Assembly (NCBI RefSeq): GCF_018119395.1
Contig: NZ_JAGPWD010000037.1
Span: forward strand, 1-55,860
From: Massilia sp. ZL223
Lineage (GTDB): Bacteria > Pseudomonadota > Gammaproteobacteria > Burkholderiales > Burkholderiaceae_D
Direction: 5' to 3'
Length of the DNA stretch: 55,860 bases
Positions 8,515 through 16,958 of the stretch are shown piece after piece. The position numbers and the translations under genes were made by a program. Below the pieces are notes generated by a model. That model saw only the letters and a list, made by a program, of their open reading frames with translations. It was not told the origin of the DNA and made no database searches. The stretch's first letter is position 1. The number at the start of each line of letters is the position of its first letter.

Positions 8515-9624
8515 ATGAGCACAACGCTGAAACATCCTCCTCGCACTGTCGGATCCCCGGTGGAAGCGGTCACCGATCGCCGTGGATTTGTCAAAGCCGC
8601 CGGCGCCGGCGTCGTTGCGCTGGGAATGCTTGCCGCCACGGGCGGTCCGGTGTTTGCCGCGCCCGCAGGCGCCGACAATTTTTACAAGAGCGACAAGGTG
8701 AGCATCCGGAAGGTGAGCTTCAGGAACCAGTACGGCATGCGCGTCGCAGGGAACCTCGTCACGCCCAGGCATCTGGACCGGAGCACGCCGGCTCCCGCCA
8801 TCATCGTCGGCCACCCGATGGGGGCGGTCAAGGAGCAAAGCTCCATGCTGTATGCGCAAAAGCTGGCGGAGCGGGGATTCGTCACTCTGGCGATCGATTT
8901 GCCTTTCTGGGGCGAGAGCGAAGGGCAGGTTCGCAACCTGGTCGCGCCTGAAATGTATACCGAGGCGTTCAGCGCGGCGGTCGACTATCTCGGCACGCGG
9001 GACGGTATCGACCGCAATCGGATTGGCGTCGTGGGTATTTGCGGCAGCGGCGGTTTCGCCATCAGTGCAGCCAAGATGGATCCGCGCCTGAAAGCCATTG
9101 CCACGGTCAGCATGTACGACATGGGCGCCGTCACCCGCAATGGCCTACGCCAGTCGCAAACCCTCGAGCAACGCAAAGCCTTGCTCGCCAAGGCAGCCGA
9201 ACAGCGCTACAGCGAGTTCACGACCGGCAAAGTGGAGTGGCTGAGCTATCTGCCTGTGCGCTTGCCAAAAGACGCGGACCCGGTGACGCGCGAGTTCCAC
9301 GATTTCTACCGCACCTCACGCGGCATCCACATTCCGGTCGGCCGCACGATGGAACTGACGCAAAACCGCATGCTGACCAGCGAAGTCCGGTTCGTCAATT
9401 TTTACCCGTTCAACGATATCGAGACGATTTCCCCACGGCCGCTGCTGTTCATCGCCGGCGACCAGTCGCACTCGAGGGAGTTCAGCGAGGATGCCTATCG
9501 CCGGGCTGCGGAGCCGAAGGAGCTGCTGTGGGTGCCGGGGGCCGGTCACGTCGACCTGTATGACCGCGCGAACATGATCCCCTGGGACAAGCTGACCGCT
9601 TTCTTCCAGCGGCACCTGGCCTGA
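8515..9624 (+). CDS. Tat-exported alpha/beta hydrolase
   Basis: A 369-aa secreted hydrolase. A twin-arginine signal is visible (DRRGFVK, followed by AAGAGVVALGMLAATGG), which implies export in folded form. The alpha/beta fold carries a nucleophile elbow GICGSGG, with Ser the likely nucleophile, and a late GAGHVDLYD segment holding the likely catalytic His. An earlier GHPMGAVKEQ segment may form the oxyanion region. It resembles YcjY/dienelactone-hydrolase-type proteins. The start at MSTTLKHP follows AAGGAG; a longer in-frame reading has no ribosome site. It is followed 11 bp later by an MFS exporter, and both are divergent from a LysR regulator. Confidence 0.82.
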   Translation: MSTTLKHPPRTVGSPVEAVTDRRGFVKAAGAGVVALGMLAATGGPVFAAPAGADNFYKSDKVSIRKVSFRNQYGMRVAGNLVTPRHLDRSTPAPAIIVGHPMGAVKEQSSMLYAQKLAERGFVTLAIDLPFWGESEGQVRNLVAPEMYTEAFSAAVDYLGTRDGIDRNRIGVVGICGSGGFAISAAKMDPRLKAIATVSMYDMGAVTRNGLRQSQTLEQRKALLAKAAEQRYSEFTTGKVEWLSYLPVRLPKDADPVTREFHDFYRTSRGIHIPVGRTMELTQNRMLTSEVRFVNFYPFNDIETISPRPLLFIAGDQSHSREFSEDAYRRAAEPKELLWVPGAGHVDLYDRANMIPWDKLTAFFQRHLA

Positions 9625-9635
9625 GAAGGGAAGTC

Positions 9636-10859
9636 ATGACTGCTCAAGTTTCAGAGATCCGGGTGGGCGATTCCGCCGCCCACCGCGGGACGGCCGGCCA
9701 ACCGGCATATTGGAGCGGTGTGTTCGCGATGACGCTGTGTGTGTTCACGCTGATCGCCTCGGAATTCATGCCGGTCAGCCTGCTCACTCCCATGGCGGCG
9801 GAATTCGGCGTCAGCGAGGGATTGACGGGCTACGGCATCGCCATCTCCGGCGTGTTCGCCGTGGCGACCAGCCTGTCCATCTCGACGCTGGCCGGCGCGA
9901 TGGACCGCAAGACTTTGCTGCTGCTGTTGACCGCGCTGATGGGTGTCTCGGGCCTGGTCGTCGCGCTGGCGACCAATTATGTGACCTACATGATCGGGCG
10001 CGCCCTGATTGGGGTGGTGGTGGGCGGGTTCTGGTCGATGTCGGCGGCCGTCGCCATGCGGCTGGTGCCGATTCAACGCGTGCCCAGGGCGCTGGCCATC
10101 TTCAATGGCGGCAATGCGCTGGCCACTGTCGTGGCCGCGCCGCTGGGCAGCTATCTCGGCAACGTGATCGGCTGGCGCGGCGCATTCCAGTGCCTGGTGC
10201 CCGTGGCGCTGATTGCCCTGGCATGGCAATGGCGCAGCCTGCCGTCCATGCAGGCTACGCCGCGTGCGGCCGGCTCGGGCAAGATTGTCGAATTGCTGAA
10301 GCGGCCCCTGGTGAGGATCGGCATGTTGGCCGTCGGTAGCTTCTTCATGGGGCAGTTCGTCCTGTTCACCTACGTGCGCCCCTTCCTGGAGATCGTCACC
10401 CGCGTGGACGTCCCCACGCTGTCGATGATCCTGCTGGTGATTGGCGTTGCAGGCGTTATCGGCACGACCTTGATTGGCGCTTTCCTGAAAAAAGGCCTGT
10501 ACCTAGTGCTGGTGTCGATCCCGCTGCTGATGGCGCTCATCGCGCTCGGTTTGACCGCTTTCGGCGGGTCGGTGGTGGTGGCCTTTGTCCTGCTTGGCTT
10601 GTGGGGACTGGTTGCGACGGCTGCGCCCACCGGCTGGTGGTCATGGCTCGCCAAGGCCTTGCCCAAGGATGCAGAGGCTGGAGGCGGCTTGATGGTGGCT
10701 ATGATCCAGCTCTGTATTGCCTTCGGCTCTACCATCGGCGGCATCCTGGTCGACGGGAGCGGCTACGGCACGGCCTTCATGGCCAGCGCAGCCCTGCTGG
10801 TGCTGGCGGCTGTCCTGGCCTTCTGCACTGCGCGCGCCGAGACGGGGCAGGGCGCCTGA
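9636..10859 (+). CDS. MFS transporter (DHA1/AraJ-like)
   Basis: A 407-aa major facilitator of the drug:H+ antiporter-1 type, close in style to AraJ/NepI efflux proteins. About 12 membrane segments are visible. Motifs include GVFAVATSLSIS, a loop 2-3 signature AGAMDRKTLLL, and the motif-C-like stretch NGGNALATVVAAPLGSYLG. The start follows AAGGGAAG. It lies 11 bp after the Tat hydrolase and very likely shares its message and LysR control. The cargo is unknown. Confidence 0.87.
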   Translation: MTAQVSEIRVGDSAAHRGTAGQPAYWSGVFAMTLCVFTLIASEFMPVSLLTPMAAEFGVSEGLTGYGIAISGVFAVATSLSISTLAGAMDRKTLLLLLTALMGVSGLVVALATNYVTYMIGRALIGVVVGGFWSMSAAVAMRLVPIQRVPRALAIFNGGNALATVVAAPLGSYLGNVIGWRGAFQCLVPVALIALAWQWRSLPSMQATPRAAGSGKIVELLKRPLVRIGMLAVGSFFMGQFVLFTYVRPFLEIVTRVDVPTLSMILLVIGVAGVIGTTLIGAFLKKGLYLVLVSIPLLMALIALGLTAFGGSVVVAFVLLGLWGLVATAAPTGWWSWLAKALPKDAEAGGGLMVAMIQLCIAFGSTIGGILVDGSGYGTAFMASAALLVLAAVLAFCTARAETGQGA

Positions 10860-10877
10860 GTCGATATGCTCAGGCGC
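10852..10877. terminator. Hairpin between convergent genes
   Basis: GCGCCTGA (10852-10859) pairs with TCAGGCGC (10870-10877) around a 10-nt loop, spanning the stop of the rightward MFS gene and the stop of the leftward small membrane protein. There is no strong T tract on either side, so it is a weak terminator candidate. Confidence 0.4.
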
Positions 10878-11196
10878 ATCCCGCCACCAGCAGCAGCGGA
10901 ATGCCGTTCCACGCGATGGCGACCACACCAAGCATCGCGCCGGCCACGGCCGCCCGGTTAGACAAGCCAACGTCCGGCTCCCGCAGGCGCCCCCGGGCGC
11001 GCCATCCCAGCCACACGCAGGCGGCCAGCGCCACCACCGTCGCCACGCCCAGCAGCACGCGGTCCGGCCCGCCCGCGCGCATTCCGCCTGGCGTGCACTG
11101 GGCCGCCGCCAGGCCGTAGCAGAGGGTGAAATGCAAGGCCCAGATCACGAAGGGAGCGGAGCCGCGCGCGAGGCGCACAAAGAAGTGGTCGTGCAT
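10870..11196 (-). CDS. Small membrane protein of the oxidase operon
   Basis: A 108-aa protein with three hydrophobic segments, near residues 10-27 (SAPFVIWALHFTLCYGLAAA), 46-62 and 83-103. It begins 2 bp after the stop of the oxidase I/III fusion gene, so it is the last gene of that operon. I do not recognise a named family. Its position matches small accessory subunits or assembly proteins found beside CoxMNOP-type oxidases, which is inference from context. Confidence 0.7.
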   Translation of the reverse strand: MHDHFFVRLARGSAPFVIWALHFTLCYGLAAAQCTPGGMRAGGPDRVLLGVATVVALAACVWLGWRARGRLREPDVGLSNRAAVAGAMLGVVAIAWNGIPLLLVAGCA

Positions 11197-11198
11197 GC

Positions 11199-13715
11199 TC
11201 AGTCCATCAGCAAGGGCAGGCCGCGGATCACCGCAATCGCGGCGATGCCCTGCAGGGTGGTGTAGTGCCAGATCAGGACGATGTTGTCGAGCGTCGCCAG
11301 GCTGGTCTTGGTAAGGTGGCCGCGCCAGACGCGCAGGCACAGGTAGGGAGCCAGGATCGCCAGCAGCACGATGTGCAGGCCCTGGTAGCCGACCAGGGTG
11401 GCGATGGCAGCGCTCCACGCATCCTTCGTGCCGTCCAGGCGCACCAGCTGCCAGCCATGCCATTCAAGCAGGAAGGAGGCGACCGCGCAGCCCAGCGCCG
11501 TTAGGGTCAGCCAGGGCAGGAACTTGCGGTCGAAACGTCCTCCCAGCCACAGCAGCGCGGAACCGGCCGCCAGCAGGCCCGCGGAGAGCATCGGCCAGAT
11601 CGTGTCGGGCAGGGAGGCGCCCGGCGGCGGGCAGATCTCCAGCCGCATCGAGATGTGCACGTAGGCGAAGGCGAAGGAAGCGAAAATGCTGGCGTCCACG
11701 ATCAGCATGATCATCGTTCCCCACCACGACTGCGATGCGGTGCCGCGCGCATTGACCGGTAGGACCAGGTCGCGCGACACCCGCGCTTCCTGCATCGGCG
11801 GCGGGCGGTCCGATTGCCACAGCCAGCCGATGGTGCAGGCCACGGCCATGAGCCCGAAAGCCCAGGCGAGCCAGATCAGCTTGACCGTCAGCAGCAGGAA
11901 GAAGCCCGCCGTGCCGAGCGCCGCCAGCACCGTCAGCCAGCTGTCGCCCGGCAGGATCATCAGGTAGCGCGGCTCGGCGCCGACCGGGCTGGTGGCGATG
12001 GTCTCGCGCCGGCCGGTGGCGGTGTTCGGCAAGTAGTGCTGGCCTTGCTCGACTTCCTTCGACAGGGCCGGGTCGTCCCACAGTGGATTGGCGGAGTGGA
12101 CCCGCGCGATGCTGCGGTTGCCGTAGTCTTCCGAGGGCAGCCATTCGAGCGTGGCCGCGTTCCATGGATTGCCGACCTCGCGCTCGGGCCGGCGCAGGGT
12201 ACGGAACACGTCGATGGCGAACAGCAGCACCCCGGCCGCGAACAGGAAGGCGCCGATGGTGGAGACCATGTTGAGCAGGTCCCAGCCCATCTCCGGCAGA
12301 TAGGTGTAGACCCGGCGCGGCATGCCGTAGAGTCCCGTGATATGCATCGGGAAGAAGGCGATGTTGAAACCGCCGAACATCAGCCAGAACACCCAGCGCG
12401 CCAGCTTCTCCGACATGCGGTTGCCGTTGATGAGAGGCAGCCAGTAATAGATGGCCGCGAACACCGGGAACACCATGCCGCCGATCAGCACGTAGTGCAG
12501 ATGGGCGACGATGAAATAGGTGTCGTGCACCTGCCAGTCGAAAGGAATCACGGCCACCATCACCCCGGTCAGGCCGCCCAGCACGAAGATGAACATGAAG
12601 CCGAGCAGGAACAGCGTGGGCGCGTGCATGCTGACCTTGCCGCGCCAGAGCGTGGCGATCCAGCCGAACACCTGGATCGCGGTCGGTACCGCCACCGCCA
12701 TGCTGGCGGCCGAAACGAAGCTCATTTCCAGGATGCCCAGCCCGGCGGTGAACATGTGATGGGCCCACAGTCCGAAGCTGAAGAAGCCCACGCCCACCAG
12801 CGCGACGATGATGGCGCGCCGCCCCACCAGCGGGCTCTGGGCAATGGTCGGGATCATGGTCGAGACCATGCCGGCGGCGGGCAGGAAGATGATGTAGACC
12901 TCCGGATGACCGAAGAACCAGAACAGGTGCTGCCAGAGCAGCGGGTCGCCGCCGCGCTCCGCGTTGAACAGCGGCCAGTCGAAGGCGCGTTCCAGCTCCA
13001 GCAGCGCGGTGCCGGCGATCACGGCGGGGAAGGCGAACACGATCATCACGCCCACCACCAGCATCGCCCAGGCGTAGACCGGCATGCGCGCGAGCGTCAT
13101 GCCGGGCGCGCGCGTGAACAGGATGCCGACGATCAGTTCGATGGCGCCGGCGATGGCCGAGATCTCGATGAAGCCGATCCCCAGCAGCCAGAAGTCGGCG
13201 TTCAGGCCGGGCGAATACTTCATGCCGGTCAGCGGCGGATACATGAACCAGCCGCCGTCCGGGGCCAGGCCGACGAACAGGGTGCAGAAGAAAGCCAGGC
13301 CACCGAAAGCGTAGGCCCAGTACGCGTAGGCGGACAGGCGCGGGAAGGGCAGGTCGCGCGCGCCCAGCATGTTGGGCAGCAGGTAGACGGCGATCGCCTC
13401 GACCACGGGGATCGCGAACAGGAACATCATCACGGTGCCGTGCATCGTGAACACCTGGTTGTAGGTCGAGGCGCTCAGCAGGGTGTTCTCCGGCACTGCC
13501 AGCTGCAGCCGCATCAGCAGGGCCAGGATACCGGCCAGGATGAAGAACAGCAGCGCGGTGCCGATGTAGAGCAGGCCGATGTTGGTGTTGTTGACCGACT
13601 TGAAGAAGCGCCAGCCGGTGGGCGTGCGCCAGACTTCTTCGAGGCGGGCGAGCTCGCCGCCGGGGCGGGGCAGGGAATTGGGGAGCGAATCTGGCACGGT
13701 ACTGTCGCGGGTCAT
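11199..13715 (-). CDS. Cytochrome c oxidase subunit I/III fusion (CoxN/O-like)
   Basis: An 838-aa heme-copper oxidase core. Residues about 35-550 are subunit I: His92 (TMHGT) and His407 are heme a ligands, His270-Pro-Glu272-Val-Tyr274 is the CuB/A1-family GHPEVY motif, His319-His320 are CuB ligands, and His405 is the heme a3 ligand. Residues about 640-838 are subunit III-like. D121 matches the D-channel aspartate, but the following N position is S128 (PRLSAY), the N of NMRAPG is F200 (FTRAPG), and the K-channel lysine is Q348 (VPTAIQVF). The ATG overlaps the upstream subunit II stop (ATGA). It reduces oxygen to water using electrons from the CuA/cytochrome c subunit. Confidence 0.92.
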   Translation of the reverse strand: MTRDSTVPDSLPNSLPRPGGELARLEEVWRTPTGWRFFKSVNNTNIGLLYIGTALLFFILAGILALLMRLQLAVPENTLLSASTYNQVFTMHGTVMMFLFAIPVVEAIAVYLLPNMLGARDLPFPRLSAYAYWAYAFGGLAFFCTLFVGLAPDGGWFMYPPLTGMKYSPGLNADFWLLGIGFIEISAIAGAIELIVGILFTRAPGMTLARMPVYAWAMLVVGVMIVFAFPAVIAGTALLELERAFDWPLFNAERGGDPLLWQHLFWFFGHPEVYIIFLPAAGMVSTMIPTIAQSPLVGRRAIIVALVGVGFFSFGLWAHHMFTAGLGILEMSFVSAASMAVAVPTAIQVFGWIATLWRGKVSMHAPTLFLLGFMFIFVLGGLTGVMVAVIPFDWQVHDTYFIVAHLHYVLIGGMVFPVFAAIYYWLPLINGNRMSEKLARWVFWLMFGGFNIAFFPMHITGLYGMPRRVYTYLPEMGWDLLNMVSTIGAFLFAAGVLLFAIDVFRTLRRPEREVGNPWNAATLEWLPSEDYGNRSIARVHSANPLWDDPALSKEVEQGQHYLPNTATGRRETIATSPVGAEPRYLMILPGDSWLTVLAALGTAGFFLLLTVKLIWLAWAFGLMAVACTIGWLWQSDRPPPMQEARVSRDLVLPVNARGTASQSWWGTMIMLIVDASIFASFAFAYVHISMRLEICPPPGASLPDTIWPMLSAGLLAAGSALLWLGGRFDRKFLPWLTLTALGCAVASFLLEWHGWQLVRLDGTKDAWSAAIATLVGYQGLHIVLLAILAPYLCLRVWRGHLTKTSLATLDNIVLIWHYTTLQGIAAIAVIRGLPLLMD

Positions 13716-14641
13716 TTCAGGTGTTCGAGGTAAGCGGCCAGCGCGCGCAGCGATTCGCCGTCGAGGTCTTGCGAGGCCGGCATGAAGACGCCCGGCTTGA
13801 TGGCCTGCGGGTCGGCGATCCAGCCGGCCAATGCGCCGCGGTGGGTGCGCAGGGTGCCGGCGCCGATCTGCATGCGGCTGCCGACGTGGGTCAGGTCCGG
13901 GCCCAGGCGCGAGCCGTCGGCCACGCCGCGTATGGTGTGGCAGGCTTGGCAGCGCTGTTCCAGGAAGGCGGCGCGCCCCAGGGCCAGCTCCGGGGTGTCG
14001 GGAGCCTTCGCCGGCTCGGCCTGGCGCGCCAGCCAGGCGTCGAATTCCTCCGGCGTTGACGCGACCACGTGCAGGGCCATCCTGGCATGCTGGGCGCCGC
14101 AGTATTCGGCGCACTGGCCGCGGTAGACGCCGGGCTTGTCGGCGCGCAGGGTCAGGCCGGTCACGCGGCCGGGAATCATGTCGCGCTTGCCAGCCAGGTT
14201 AGGCACCCACAGGCTGTGGATCACGTCGGCCGCGTTCAGGCCGAGGTAGACCGGCGTGCCGACCGGGATATGGATCTCGTTGGCGGTGACGATCTCGCGT
14301 CCGGTGCGCGGATCGCGGTAGCGCACTTCCCACCACCACATCTTGGCGGTGACGGAGACGGTCATGGCCTTGTGCGAAGTCTGCGGCACGAGCTGGGCGC
14401 TGCGCCAGGTGCTCCAGCCCAGCAGCGCGGTCAGCACCACCACCGGGAAGGCCACGCCGGCGCCGGCGATCCACAGCGCCGGGCGCACCGGCCGCTCCTG
14501 GCGCCGCACGCTCAGCAGGACCAGGACCATCACCGCCACGAAGATCAGCGCCCCGATGCCGAACAGCACCCAGGCGAACTGGCTGATGACGGCGGCGTCG
14601 GCCCCGGCGGGATGGAGGACGGACTGCAGCGGCGCGCTCAT
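13712..14641 (-). CDS. Cytochrome c oxidase subunit II with fused heme c domain (caa3 type)
   Basis: A 309-aa subunit II. Two membrane helices (about 19-45 and 57-76) precede a cupredoxin domain with the CuA ligands H142, C177, C181, H185 and M188 (CAEYCGAQHARM). A C-terminal cytochrome c domain carries CQACH (C231, C234, H235) and a probable Met ligand in PGVFMPAS. This makes the enzyme a caa3-type oxidase that can take electrons from small cytochromes c. Start and stop overlap the neighbouring genes by 4 bp each (ATGA), so the operon is translationally coupled. Confidence 0.92.
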   Translation of the reverse strand: MSAPLQSVLHPAGADAAVISQFAWVLFGIGALIFVAVMVLVLLSVRRQERPVRPALWIAGAGVAFPVVVLTALLGWSTWRSAQLVPQTSHKAMTVSVTAKMWWWEVRYRDPRTGREIVTANEIHIPVGTPVYLGLNAADVIHSLWVPNLAGKRDMIPGRVTGLTLRADKPGVYRGQCAEYCGAQHARMALHVVASTPEEFDAWLARQAEPAKAPDTPELALGRAAFLEQRCQACHTIRGVADGSRLGPDLTHVGSRMQIGAGTLRTHRGALAGWIADPQAIKPGVFMPASQDLDGESLRALAAYLEHLK

Positions 14642-15039
14642 CGCAGTGTGTACAGGTAGGCGGCCATGTGGCGCGCTTCTTCTTCCGACACGCCCAGCGA
14701 GGGCATCGCGGTGTCGGGCTTGAGCGCGGGCGGGTCCTGCAGCCAGCGCACCAGGTTGGCGGGCTGGTTGGGAATGCGCCCGGCGATGTAGCCGAGGCGT
14801 CCCGTGTGGGCGAGCGAGGGGCCGGCGTCGCCGCCCGCGCCGGGCACGCCGGGGATGGCGTGGCAGGCGCCGCACTGGTACTGGCGCACCAGGTGCAGGC
14901 CGCGTTCCGCATCGCCGCCCGTCACCCGCCGAGGTGTTTCCTCCTTGGCGCAACCGGATGCGGACAGCGCCAGCAGAAGGACGCAAACCGCCCGCAAGGG
15001 CAGGCCAACGACAGCATCCGGGAGAGAAAGGTAGCGCAC
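14638..15039 (-). CDS. Lipoprotein cytochrome c of the oxidase operon
   Basis: A 133-aa class I cytochrome c. The signal region ends in a lipobox-like LSASGC (Cys30). The heme site is CGACH (C56, C59, H60), and the axial Met lies in DTAMPSLG. It is the first gene of the leftward oxidase operon and its stop overlaps the subunit II start. Its second half closely resembles the cytochrome at 15662 (YIAG..., ANL.RW..DP, .TAMP.LGVSE), which suggests a local duplication. The likely role is electron delivery to the oxidase from a membrane-tethered position. Confidence 0.88.
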   Translation of the reverse strand: MRYLSLPDAVVGLPLRAVCVLLLALSASGCAKEETPRRVTGGDAERGLHLVRQYQCGACHAIPGVPGAGGDAGPSLAHTGRLGYIAGRIPNQPANLVRWLQDPPALKPDTAMPSLGVSEEEARHMAAYLYTLR

Positions 15040-15119
15040 GTATCGAATCTCGCAATTTACCTGTGGCTTTTATAATACTAAAAATATGATGTATTTTTTT
15101 CAACAGAACGGGCATATGC
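15040..15119. promoter_or_regulatory. AT-rich divergent promoter of the cytochrome genes
   Basis: An 80-bp AT-rich gap between two divergent cytochrome transcription units. On the minus strand TTGAAA, a 17-base spacer and TAGTAT make a plausible sigma-70 pair. On the plus strand there is a perfect TATAAT at 15071-15076 but no good -35. I see no FNR-type dyad. Confidence 0.5.
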
Positions 15120-15665
15120 ATGCTATCGAATCGCGCGCGACTCGTTGTCAAGACCATCCTGCTCACAATGCTGGGCGGCGCGCTGGCGGGCGGCGCGCTG
15201 GGACTCATGGTCCTGTTCGGCGGCTGGTACAACATCGGCGCGACCAAGCAGCATTTCCCCATGGTGCACGCGGTGCTGGAGCAGGGCATGCGCTATTCGG
15301 TCCAGCACCATGCGCAGGACATCGCGGTGCCGGCGCTGGGAGCGCCCCAGCAGCTGCAGCGCGGCGCCGCCATCTACCGCGAAAACTGCGCGCAGTGCCA
15401 TGGCGGTCCGGGCGTGGCCCAGGCGAGCATCGGCATGAGCATGCAGCCGGTGCCGGGGCCCTTGTCGGACGCCACCGCGCGCTGGGAAACCCGCGAGCTG
15501 TACTGGATCACGCGCCACGGCGTGAAGATGAGCGGCATGCCGGCCTGGGAAGTGCATCTCAGCGAAAGCGACCTGTGGGCGGTGGTGGCGTTCGTGTCCC
15601 ACATGCCGGGCATGTCGGCGCGCGACTACCGGCGCATGACCGCGCTGCAGGAGGAGAAGCCATGA
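15120..15665 (+). CDS. Membrane-anchored cytochrome c
   Basis: A 181-aa protein with one N-terminal membrane helix (about 10-35) and a periplasmic cytochrome c domain: CAQCH at C90, C93 and H94, with a probable Met ligand in KMSGMPAW. It is divergent from the oxidase operon and overlaps the next cytochrome gene by 4 bp (ATGA). The length and single heme fit a tethered electron carrier feeding the adjacent caa3 oxidase, or accepting electrons from a dehydrogenase. The specific partner is inferred from position only. Confidence 0.85.
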   Translation: MLSNRARLVVKTILLTMLGGALAGGALGLMVLFGGWYNIGATKQHFPMVHAVLEQGMRYSVQHHAQDIAVPALGAPQQLQRGAAIYRENCAQCHGGPGVAQASIGMSMQPVPGPLSDATARWETRELYWITRHGVKMSGMPAWEVHLSESDLWAVVAFVSHMPGMSARDYRRMTALQEEKP

Positions 15666-16036
15666 CTGCGATCCGCTCGGTGTTGCTGACGGCTGCGCTG
15701 CTGGTCGCCGTGCTTCTGGCGGGATGCAAGGGCAAGGATGCGCCGGCGCCGGGTGTGCAGGGCGACCCGGAGCGCGGCCGCAGGATCCTGACCCAGTATG
15801 CCTGCCACGCCTGCCACGTGATTCCGGGAATCGCGGGCTCCGAGGTCTATGTCGGGCGTCCGCTCGAGGGGCTGGCCAAGCGCAAGTACATCGCGGGGCA
15901 GCTGCCGCTGACCCAGGCCAACCTGGCGCGCTGGATCCGCGACCCGCAGGCCATCGATCCCGAGACCGCCATGCCCGCGATGGGCGTGAGCGAGCGCGAC
16001 GCCGTCGACATCAGCGCCTATCTGCTCAGCCAGTAG
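15662..16036 (+). CDS. Lipoprotein cytochrome c
   Basis: A 124-aa cytochrome c with a lipoprotein signal ending LLAGC (Cys22). The heme motif is CHACH (C48, C51, H52), and the axial Met is in ETAMPAMG. The C-terminal half is plainly related to the 14638-15039 cytochrome across the divergent promoter. GGAGGAG precedes the ATG, which overlaps the upstream stop. It probably works with the neighbouring cytochrome and the caa3 oxidase. Confidence 0.87.
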   Translation: MTAIRSVLLTAALLVAVLLAGCKGKDAPAPGVQGDPERGRRILTQYACHACHVIPGIAGSEVYVGRPLEGLAKRKYIAGQLPLTQANLARWIRDPQAIDPETAMPAMGVSERDAVDISAYLLSQ

Positions 16037-16084
16037 CGATCCTTGGTATCATCGCCCTCTTGATTCATTACAGGGAAACACAGC

Positions 16085-16939
16085 ATGAGATTGGTGCGCT
16101 ATGGCCGCCCGGGCAAAGAGAAACCGGGCCTGTTCGACGAAGAAGGGCGCCTGCGCGACCTGTCCGGCATCATCGACGACATCGACGCGAACGTCCTGTC
16201 GGACAAGGCCCTGCGCAAGCTGGCCAAGGTCGACTGGAAGACCCTGCCGCTGGTGCGCGGCAATCCGCGCCTGGGCGTGCCGGTCAAGGGCATCGGCAAA
16301 TTCATCGGCATCGGCATGAACTACGCGGACCACGCGGCCGAGACGGGTTCCACGGTGCCGAAGGAGCCGGTGTTCTTCACCAAGGCGATCAGCAGCCTGT
16401 CCGGGCCGGACGATCCGATCCAGCTGCCGAAAGGTTCGAAGAAGGCCGACTGGGAAGTCGAGCTGGGCGTCGTGATCGGCGCGCGCGCGCAGTATGTGCC
16501 GGAGGACGAGGCGCTCAAGTATGTGGCGGGTTATTGCGTGGTCAACGACGTGTCGGAGCGGGCCTTCCAGTTCGAGATGGGCTCGCAGTGGGACAAGGGC
16601 AAGGGCTGCGATACCTTCGGGCCGGTGGGCCCCTTCCTGGTGACGCGCGACGAGGTGTTCGACGTGCAGGACCTGGACCTGTACCTGGAACTCAATGGCA
16701 AGCGCATGCAGACGGGGAATACCTCGAACATGATTTTCTCGGTGGCGCAGATTGTCAGCTATGTGTCGCGTTTCATGACCCTGGAGCCGGGGGATGTGAT
16801 CACTACCGGGACGCCGCCGGGGGTGGGGATGGGGCGCTCGCCGCAGCGCTTCCTCAAGAAGGGCGATCAGCTGCGCCTGGGTATTGCGGGGTTGGGGGAG
16901 CAGCAGCAGGAAGTTATCGCATTCCCTAAATCGAAATAA
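16085..16939 (+). CDS. Fumarylacetoacetate-hydrolase-family protein
   Basis: A 284-aa FAH-fold hydrolase or isomerase. The catalytic core carries GIGMNYADHAAETG, the acidic metal ligands in DWEVELGVVIG, the conserved VVNDVSER, and KGCDTFGPVGP followed by NTSNMIF. This set is typical of the branch annotated as ureidoglycolate lyase or 2,4-diketo-3-deoxy-fuconate hydrolase. The N-terminal 60 residues form the small accessory domain. It stands alone, converging on a CMD-family gene, so context does not identify the substrate. Confidence 0.85.
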   Translation: MRLVRYGRPGKEKPGLFDEEGRLRDLSGIIDDIDANVLSDKALRKLAKVDWKTLPLVRGNPRLGVPVKGIGKFIGIGMNYADHAAETGSTVPKEPVFFTKAISSLSGPDDPIQLPKGSKKADWEVELGVVIGARAQYVPEDEALKYVAGYCVVNDVSERAFQFEMGSQWDKGKGCDTFGPVGPFLVTRDEVFDVQDLDLYLELNGKRMQTGNTSNMIFSVAQIVSYVSRFMTLEPGDVITTGTPPGVGMGRSPQRFLKKGDQLRLGIAGLGEQQQEVIAFPKSK

Positions 16940-16958
16940 GGGTTACGGCTGTTCAGGA

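Noticed and set aside
11814..13733. A 639-codon plus-strand frame across the oxidase gene
   Set aside because: Its composition is His/Gln/Glu/Arg-rich as expected for the complement of membrane-protein codons, and the minus strand holds intact oxidase motifs.
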